The position numbers and the translations under genes are program-made. A model generated the notes under the pieces. It did not search any database. It worked only from the letters and a program-made list of their open reading frames with translations, and was not told the origin of the DNA. Source: Actinomycetota bacterium (lineage in GTDB: Bacteria > Actinomycetota > Acidimicrobiia > Acidimicrobiales > Poriferisodaliceae). Taken from it: a DNA stretch of 18,357 bases. The stretch is from the NCBI GenBank assembly GCA_002731665.1, contig PCCJ01000091.1, positions 1 to 18,357 on the forward strand. Direction: 5' to 3'. The stretch's first letter is position 1. Every line of letters begins with the position of its first letter. This document shows, one piece after another, positions 14,228-18,357 of this stretch.

Positions 14228-16063
14228 TTATAGCAACTGGCTGAGATCGCGAACTGCTCCCCTGTCGGCGCTTGTCGTCATCAACGCATATGCCTGTAGC
14301 GCAGCAGAAACCTTTCTAGGTCGCTGCATTTCAGGTTTCCAGCCGAGTTCATCTTGTATTTCACGTCGGCGTTGCAACTCTGTTGGCGACACATCAAGAT
14401 TGATTAGCCTGTTAGGAATATCAATAGTTATATTGTCACCATCTTTGACGAGACCTATGGTTCCGCCCGCAGCAGCTTCTGGTGATACGTGACCGATGGA
14501 CAATCCTGAAGTACCACCCGAGAATCGACCATCGGTTAGAAGCGCGCACGCTTTACCAAGACCTCGAGCTTTGAGGTATGAAGTCGGGTACAGCATCTCT
14601 TGCATTCCTGGACCACCTCGAGGGCCCTCGTACCTTACGACTACTACTGCCCCGGCTTTCACCTTGTCATTTAAGATATGGTCTACCGCTTCATCTTGAC
14701 TTTCAACAATGTGCGCTGGACCACTGAAAGTCAGATTGTCATCATCAACGCCAGCTGTTTTCACCACGCAACCATCTTCAGCGAGGTTCCCATAGAGCAC
14801 CGCTAAGCCACCATCGGCGCTATACGCGTTTTCAACGGATCGGATGCAACCTTGCTTCCGATCCAAGTCGAGCGTCTTATACCTTTCAGTTTGACTAAAT
14901 GCCTCTTGCGTCGGTATGCCTGCAGGCCCAGCGCGGAAAAACTCGTGTAATTTTTCATCAGAGTTTGTTGCGACATCGTACTTGGCAATTGCATCTCCAA
15001 GAGTTGCTTCGTGCACAGTGGAAACCGCAGTTTTAATTAGCCCTCCTCTGTCTAACTCGCCGAGGATTCCTATAACGCCACCTGCTCTATGGACGTCTTC
15101 AACGTGAAAAAATTCAGTAGCTGGAGCGACTTTGCAAACGTTGGGCACTCTCTTCGATAGTCGATCAATATCGGCCATTGTGAAGTCAACTTCTGCTTCT
15201 TGCGCTGCCGCTAATAAATGCAGAATGGTGTTCGTAGACCCACCCATCGCTATGTCTAAGGTCATCGCATTTTCAAATGCTTCAACGGTAGCAATATTTC
15301 TTGGCAACACAGATTCATCGTTATCGCGATAATACCGGTGACATAAATCTACAGCCACTCTGCCTGCTTCTAGAAATAGCTCTCTTCGGTCAGAGTGAGT
15401 TGCAACGACTGTGCCATTACCTGGAAGAGATAAACCCAGCGCTTCCGTCAGACAGTTCATTGAGTTGGCTGTGAACATTCCCGAGCATGAGCCACAGGTC
15501 GGGCAGCCAGCCATTTCCATCTCAGTAACGTCTTCGTCACTAACGCTGTCATCGGCAGCCATAACCATGACGCTGATAAGGTCAACTTTGTTCTCAGCTA
15601 ATTTTGTTTTACCTGCCTCCATCGGCCCGCCCGACACGAAGACGGTAGGTATGTTAAGTCGCATGGCGGCGTTTAACATTCCTGGAGTTATTTTGTCGCA
15701 GTTGCTTATACATACGAGGGCGTCAGCACAATGAGCGTTCACCATATATTCGACCGAGTCAGCTATCAGGTCTCTGCTTGGAAGACTGTAAAGCATGCCA
15801 TCGTGACCCATCGCTATCCCGTCATCTACTGCAATTGTGTTGAACTCTTTGGCAACACCACCAGCTCTCTCTATCTCTCTAGCGACCATTTGGCCTAGAT
15901 CTTTCAAATGAACATGGCCAGGCACAAATTGAGTGAAGGAGTTCGATATTGCGATAATCGGTTTCTTGAAATCTTCATCGGTCATTCCGGTTGCTCGCCA
16001 AAGGGCCCGAGCCCCTGCTTGATTTCGGCCACCGGTAGAAGTTACTGATCTATATTCAGGCAT
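14228..16063 (-). CDS. ilvD: Dihydroxy-acid dehydratase
   Basis: 611 residues, near-collinear with E. coli IlvD (616). It dehydrates 2,3-dihydroxy-isovalerate and 2,3-dihydroxy-3-methylvalerate to the 2-keto acids of valine and isoleucine synthesis. Iron-sulfur ligands and active site are visible: [12 protein letters not shown] (Cys122, Lys124), [27 protein letters not shown] (Cys187, 190, 193), [38 protein letters not shown], and C-terminal [21 protein letters not shown] with the catalytic Ser region. The [10 protein letters not shown] segment lacks the extra Cys of the [2Fe-2S] branch, which points to the E. coli-type cluster form. Start ATG 16063 gives the standard N-terminus. The 148-nt leader (16064-16211) carries no obvious Ile/Leu/Val-rich leader peptide. 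It heads a run with the MFS and DHPS-like genes. Confidence 0.97.
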   Translation of the reverse strand: MPEYRSVTSTGGRNQAGARALWRATGMTDEDFKKPIIAISNSFTQFVPGHVHLKDLGQMVAREIERAGGVAKEFNTIAVDDGIAMGHDGMLYSLPSRDLIADSVEYMVNAHCADALVCISNCDKITPGMLNAAMRLNIPTVFVSGGPMEAGKTKLAENKVDLISVMVMAADDSVSDEDVTEMEMAGCPTCGSCSGMFTANSMNCLTEALGLSLPGNGTVVATHSDRRELFLEAGRVAVDLCHRYYRDNDESVLPRNIATVEAFENAMTLDIAMGGSTNTILHLLAAAQEAEVDFTMADIDRLSKRVPNVCKVAPATEFFHVEDVHRAGGVIGILGELDRGGLIKTAVSTVHEATLGDAIAKYDVATNSDEKLHEFFRAGPAGIPTQEAFSQTERYKTLDLDRKQGCIRSVENAYSADGGLAVLYGNLAEDGCVVKTAGVDDDNLTFSGPAHIVESQDEAVDHILNDKVKAGAVVVVRYEGPRGGPGMQEMLYPTSYLKARGLGKACALLTDGRFSGGTSGLSIGHVSPEAAAGGTIGLVKDGDNITIDIPNRLINLDVSPTELQRRREIQDELGWKPEMQRPRKVSAALQAYALMTTSADRGAVRDLSQLL

Positions 16064-16211
16064 CTACACAGCCTAGATCCCTAAGCCGTCGGAAGACTCC
16101 ATAACTGCATATACCCGCATACATTTCTTCTAAAGATCTGCCTTTGGCGAATAGATTCTGTGTTGCATAGTGCAGTTTCAGTGACAGATTCGTTGCTTAG
16201 AAATCAGTTCA

Positions 16212-16607
16212 TTAAGCATTTTTTAGTTCTGTCGAAAGCAGTTTCAGAATCCTTCCAGCAGATGGAGCGTAACGCCAGAAGGCGTCTCGGTTTCCTATCC
16301 GACTAATCTCTGATCTAAATGCGATAGATAAACTAGCTGCCGCTGGATCAGCAAGTAGAAGGATTTCGCTCCACATAGAGTCAGAGGCTTTGTAACCAAA
16401 ATCTAAGCGGCCCCATTCAGAGAGATCTTTTCTTTGTTCGACATCTACGACCACTCCGTCGTCCAAAATGTATACAAGTGCATAGTCGGAATCGATAAGC
16501 CAAAACCCACCAGACCAGTACCGGCCAGTTTCCTTAAAAACCTTGTCGCTAGAGGTCTTGTCACCCGCTCGTTTCGCTGCGACAATATACTCGTCGCTAA
16601 CTCTCAC
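16212..16607 (-). CDS. Small protein, possibly SCP2 sterol-carrier-like
   Basis: 131 residues, not firmly recognised. The order of elements, a beta-rich YALVYILDDGVVVDVEQ, a tryptophan SMWSEILLLADPAAASLSIAF, then ISRIGNRDAFWRYAPSAGRILKLLS, resembles SCP2-type lipid-binding domains (ligand-facing strands, W..IL, a G-(D/N) turn and a terminal helix). No membrane segment or signal peptide. The GTG start at 16607 overlaps the SDR stop by one nt (TAGTG), so translation is probably coupled to the SDR, pointing to a shared substrate or pathway. An SCP2-like role would fit the neighbouring acyl-CoA chemistry and the Ltp-type thiolase at the right edge. Treat the fold call as tentative. Confidence 0.75.
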   Translation of the reverse strand: MRVSDEYIVAAKRAGDKTSSDKVFKETGRYWSGGFWLIDSDYALVYILDDGVVVDVEQRKDLSEWGRLDFGYKASDSMWSEILLLADPAAASLSIAFRSEISRIGNRDAFWRYAPSAGRILKLLSTELKNA

Positions 16608-17371
16608 TACGCCATCCGCATCCCGTTGCTAATAGCAATGGTCTGACCAGTCATACCTGCTGATTCATCGCTTGCTAAGTAAAGGGCTAAATGTGCTATT
16701 TCTTCTGGCTGGAGAATTCTTTTCATAGGAGTTCTTTTTGACAATTCGCTTCGTAGGGCCTCATTTTCTGACTTCATCAGCTCTGCGAACCCATCAAGCA
16801 TCGGTGTGTCCACGAAACCAGGACAAATCGCGTTGCAAGTCACCCCTGTCGTGGCAAGTTCCAGTGCCATGCATTTTGTTAAGCCAACTACGCCATGCTT
16901 AGACGCATTATAAGGAGCCTGACCAGGACTCTCAAACAGTCCTGCTGTCGATGCTATGTTGACAATATTGCCCCGGCCAACACCAATCATAGAAGGTATA
17001 AAGGCCTGACTAATGCGGACTGTGCCGACCACGTTCACGTTGTATAAGTCCAAGTACACTTCCGGATCGATATCTACGAATTTACCGGCGGCATGAACAC
17101 CTGCATTATTAACTACAATATCGACTTTTCCTAATTCTTTGAGGGCAATCTTGGCCATACCCTCAACGGAGTCGCTATCTCCAACGTCGCAGGCTAAGGG
17201 AATCAATGATCCCTCTGGTGCTTCAGCGGCTGTCGCTATTAGATCTTCTATGTGACGACTTGTGATAACACAACGTGCGCCTTCTTGAGCGAATGCCAAC
17301 GCAATCGACTTCCCTATTCCCCTTCCGCCACCGGTCACTACTGCGCACTTACCATTAAGTCGATTCGACAT
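16607..17371 (-). CDS. Classical short-chain dehydrogenase/reductase
   Basis: About 254 residues with a full classical SDR set: TGGGRGIG (13-20), CDVGD (61-65), NNAG (88-91), catalytic Ser141 (NIASTAG), and Tyr154/Lys158 (YNASK), then CNAICPGFVDTPML and a C-terminal ASDESAGMTGQTIAISNGMRMA. It resembles 3-hydroxybutyrate dehydrogenase and 3-oxoacyl reductase types, so oxidation of a 3-hydroxyacyl-CoA or small hydroxy acid is plausible. The residue after the first beta-strand is Ser-Arg (ITSRH), which in this family usually goes with NADP(H) or mixed use. ATG 17371 with GGAG about 10 nt upstream is preferred over the in-frame TTG at 17398. The SCP2-like gene overlaps its stop by one base; the thioesterase gene lies 67 nt upstream on the same strand. 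Confidence 0.92.
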   Translation of the reverse strand: MSNRLNGKCAVVTGGGRGIGKSIALAFAQEGARCVITSRHIEDLIATAAEAPEGSLIPLACDVGDSDSVEGMAKIALKELGKVDIVVNNAGVHAAGKFVDIDPEVYLDLYNVNVVGTVRISQAFIPSMIGVGRGNIVNIASTAGLFESPGQAPYNASKHGVVGLTKCMALELATTGVTCNAICPGFVDTPMLDGFAELMKSENEALRSELSKRTPMKRILQPEEIAHLALYLASDESAGMTGQTIAISNGMRMA

Positions 17372-17438
17372 TTCATTCACGCTCCAAGGTTTAGGCAATT
17401 TAGAACTAATTCACCACAAGTTACGGTACTAGGTTGGT

Positions 17439-17924
17439 TTATTTGACTGGCACTCCCATTTGATGTCCAACTTGTGGGGGTACTAAAAGATCACCATGAA
17501 GGACCCAAATTTCCGCTAATCGTTTGTATACAGCTTCATTCATTTCCGAAACTCTTCTAGTTTCTTCTGAAACGTGTAATGACATGACCTCGCAGGTCGC
17601 CGCCATGAACTCTTCGTCACTATTCCACATAGTCTGCAGAGCATGGATTCTCTTCCGATCAAAACCAAGTAGCTGAGTGGAGATAGAAAGATTCGACCCT
17701 TCGGCAACCTCTTGTATGTAGGTGATGTGGTTCTCAGCGGAGAACGTCGTGACCGAAAATTCTTCTCGATGTGTTGGACCCAACCCTATGTAGTCCATCC
17801 AAGTTTCAATTGCGTCATCAAAACATACGGCGTAATACCCAGCATTAAAGTGGCCGTTGTAGTCAATCCAGTCTGAACGAACTACGTCTCTATGGCCCCA
17901 AAAAAGTTTTCCTGTTTCCTTCAC
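17439..17924 (-). CDS. Hot-dog acyl-CoA thioesterase (4HBT-like)
   Basis: 161 residues, single hot-dog fold. SDWIDYNGHFNAGYYAVCFDDAIETW carries the DxxGHxN motif (Asp21, His25, Asn27) of the 4-hydroxybenzoyl-CoA/YbgC-like thioesterase group, and the DYNGHxNxGYY form is typical of betainyl-CoA thioesterase-like proteins. It would hydrolyse a small acyl-CoA to acid and CoA. The GTG start at 17924 has AGGA 7 nt upstream. First gene of a leftward unit with the SDR and SCP2-like gene, divergent from the thiolase across 117 nt. The betaine link rests on motif resemblance only; no carnitine dehydrogenase is present. Confidence 0.9.
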   Translation of the reverse strand: MKETGKLFWGHRDVVRSDWIDYNGHFNAGYYAVCFDDAIETWMDYIGLGPTHREEFSVTTFSAENHITYIQEVAEGSNLSISTQLLGFDRKRIHALQTMWNSDEEFMAATCEVMSLHVSEETRRVSEMNEAVYKRLAEIWVLHGDLLVPPQVGHQMGVPVK

Positions 17925-17993
17925 AATGTTTTCCTGTCCTCAGAAGCTTTACTGTCAGTAGGTAGTTAACCAACGCAGCCCTCGCTGCGCGCA

Positions 17994-17999
17994 TAGAAT
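17994..17999 (+). promoter_or_regulatory. Possible -10 element for the thiolase gene
   Basis: TAGAAT matches the -10 consensus at five of six bases, 42 nt before the thiolase ATG. No good -35 is found at 16-18 nt. Just upstream are a small hairpin (CGCAG 17974-17978 with CTGCG 17985-17989) and a near-palindrome TACTGTCAGTA (17950-17960), all within the divergent 117-nt gap. Confidence 0.25.
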
Positions 18000-18041
18000 A
18001 CGATCTGTAGAGGCAAACATCAAAGTTTGGAGTATGGCCAC

Positions 18042-18357
18042 ATGGCTTCCCACGGCATAAAAGACCAAGTTGCAATCATAGGTATGGGCTGCACAACATT
18101 CGGTGAGCATTGGGACAAAGGAGTTGATGACATGCTCATTGACTCTGCAACTGCGGCATACGAATCTGCCGGAATTAAACAGGATCAGGTTGATGCTTTT
18201 TGGCTAGGCACTAGCGGCTCTGGAATTTCCGGTTTGACACTATCAAAACCATTACAGCTTGATTACAAACCTGTAACGCGTGTCGAGAATATGTGCGCTA
18301 CGGGATCCGAAGCGTTTCGAAACGCATGCTACGCAGTCGCCTCCGGCGCCTACGACA
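18042..18357 (+). CDS. Thiolase / lipid-transfer (Ltp-type) acetyl-CoA acetyltransferase, N-terminal part
   Basis: 105 residues before the window edge, of an expected 380-400. KDQVAIIGMGCTTFGEHWDKGVDDML is the standard N-terminus of the SCP2-thiolase/Ltp group, and VENMCATGSEAFRNACYAVASGAYD contains the acyl-accepting Cys85 in the CxTGS context. These enzymes cleave 3-ketoacyl-CoA, or perform aldol-type (retro-aldol) cleavage when paired with a DUF35 partner, which would lie past the edge. ATG 18042 is chosen because GGAG at 18029-18032 sits 9 nt upstream; an in-frame-independent ATG at 18034 is too close to that site. Divergent from the thioesterase/SDR/SCP2-like unit, which probably acts in the same pathway. 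Confidence 0.92.
   Translation, partial: MASHGIKDQVAIIGMGCTTFGEHWDKGVDDMLIDSATAAYESAGIKQDQVDAFWLGTSGSGISGLTLSKPLQLDYKPVTRVENMCATGSEAFRNACYAVASGAYD

Noticed and set aside
14228..16063. ilvD of the E. coli-type clade as a sign of horizontal transfer
   Set aside because: Corynebacterium IlvD shares the same motif layout and length, so this type occurs in Actinobacteria; base composition also looks like the neighbours.
16064..16211. Attenuator or leader peptide upstream of ilvD
   Set aside because: Short minus-strand frames exist (one of 21 codons starting with ATG overlaps the ilvD start), but none is rich in Ile, Leu or Val codons and no terminator/antiterminator pair is visible.
17950..17960. 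TACTGTC-type motif shared with the repeat at 12066-12082
   Set aside because: The common core is too short, and similar hexamers occur inside coding regions, so chance explains it.
17890..18075. 61-codon minus-strand frame between the thioesterase and thiolase
   Set aside because: It overlaps both genes and the divergent promoter region, and its translation shows no recognisable domain; a shadow frame.

Overview
The window looks like a chromosomal stretch from a free-living, aerobic, probably marine actinobacterium of the Acidimicrobiia type. The support is gene content: a TIGR03086 (DinB/mycothiol-isomerase-like) protein, a CYP-type small ferredoxin, HadAB-like split MaoC hydratases, an SCP2-like protein, family III CoA transferases and an Ltp-type thiolase, in moderate-GC DNA. 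This assignment is inference; no rRNA, tRNA or phylogenetic marker is present. The code is standard: UGA ends several clear genes. Coding density is very high and no gene-free stretch exceeds 300 bases; the longest gap is 192 bases (4736-4927).

Left edge (1-1616): a DsbA/FrnE-type thiol-disulfide oxidoreductase runs leftward off the edge. Its active-site codon is an in-frame UGA where the family has the first Cys of CPWC, and a stem-loop of bacterial-SECIS geometry lies 24 nt downstream. This candidate selenoprotein is the most noteworthy item. Its ATG overlaps, on the opposite strand, the likely ATG of an acyl-CoA dehydrogenase, which ends at a strong bidirectional terminator.

1617-4735 (minus): metY (O-acetylhomoserine sulfhydrylase), an alpha/beta hydrolase, then a split MaoC enoyl-CoA hydratase pair, tightly spaced. 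4736-4927 is a divergent control region with a perfect 7-7-7 dyad, followed by a plus-strand SDR.

5800-10319: a tandem-fused CaiB/BaiF CoA transferase (minus), divergent from an adducin-type class II aldolase protein (plus), which is convergent with an acyl-CoA ligase (minus).

10406-16063 (minus): SAM methyltransferase; a DinB-like protein with a 3Fe-4S-type ferredoxin (9 nt apart); ilvD, an MFS exporter and a divergent DHPS-like pterin-binding protein.

16212-18357: a hot-dog thioesterase, an SDR and a translationally coupled SCP2-like protein (minus), divergent from a thiolase cut by the right edge.

Together the ligase, CoA transferase, acyl-CoA dehydrogenase, hydratases, SDRs, thioesterase and thiolase form a complete set of beta-oxidation-type chemistry for an unidentified carboxylic acid, interleaved with methionine (metY) and branched-chain amino acid (ilvD) biosynthesis genes. 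The substrate cannot be read from the sequence.
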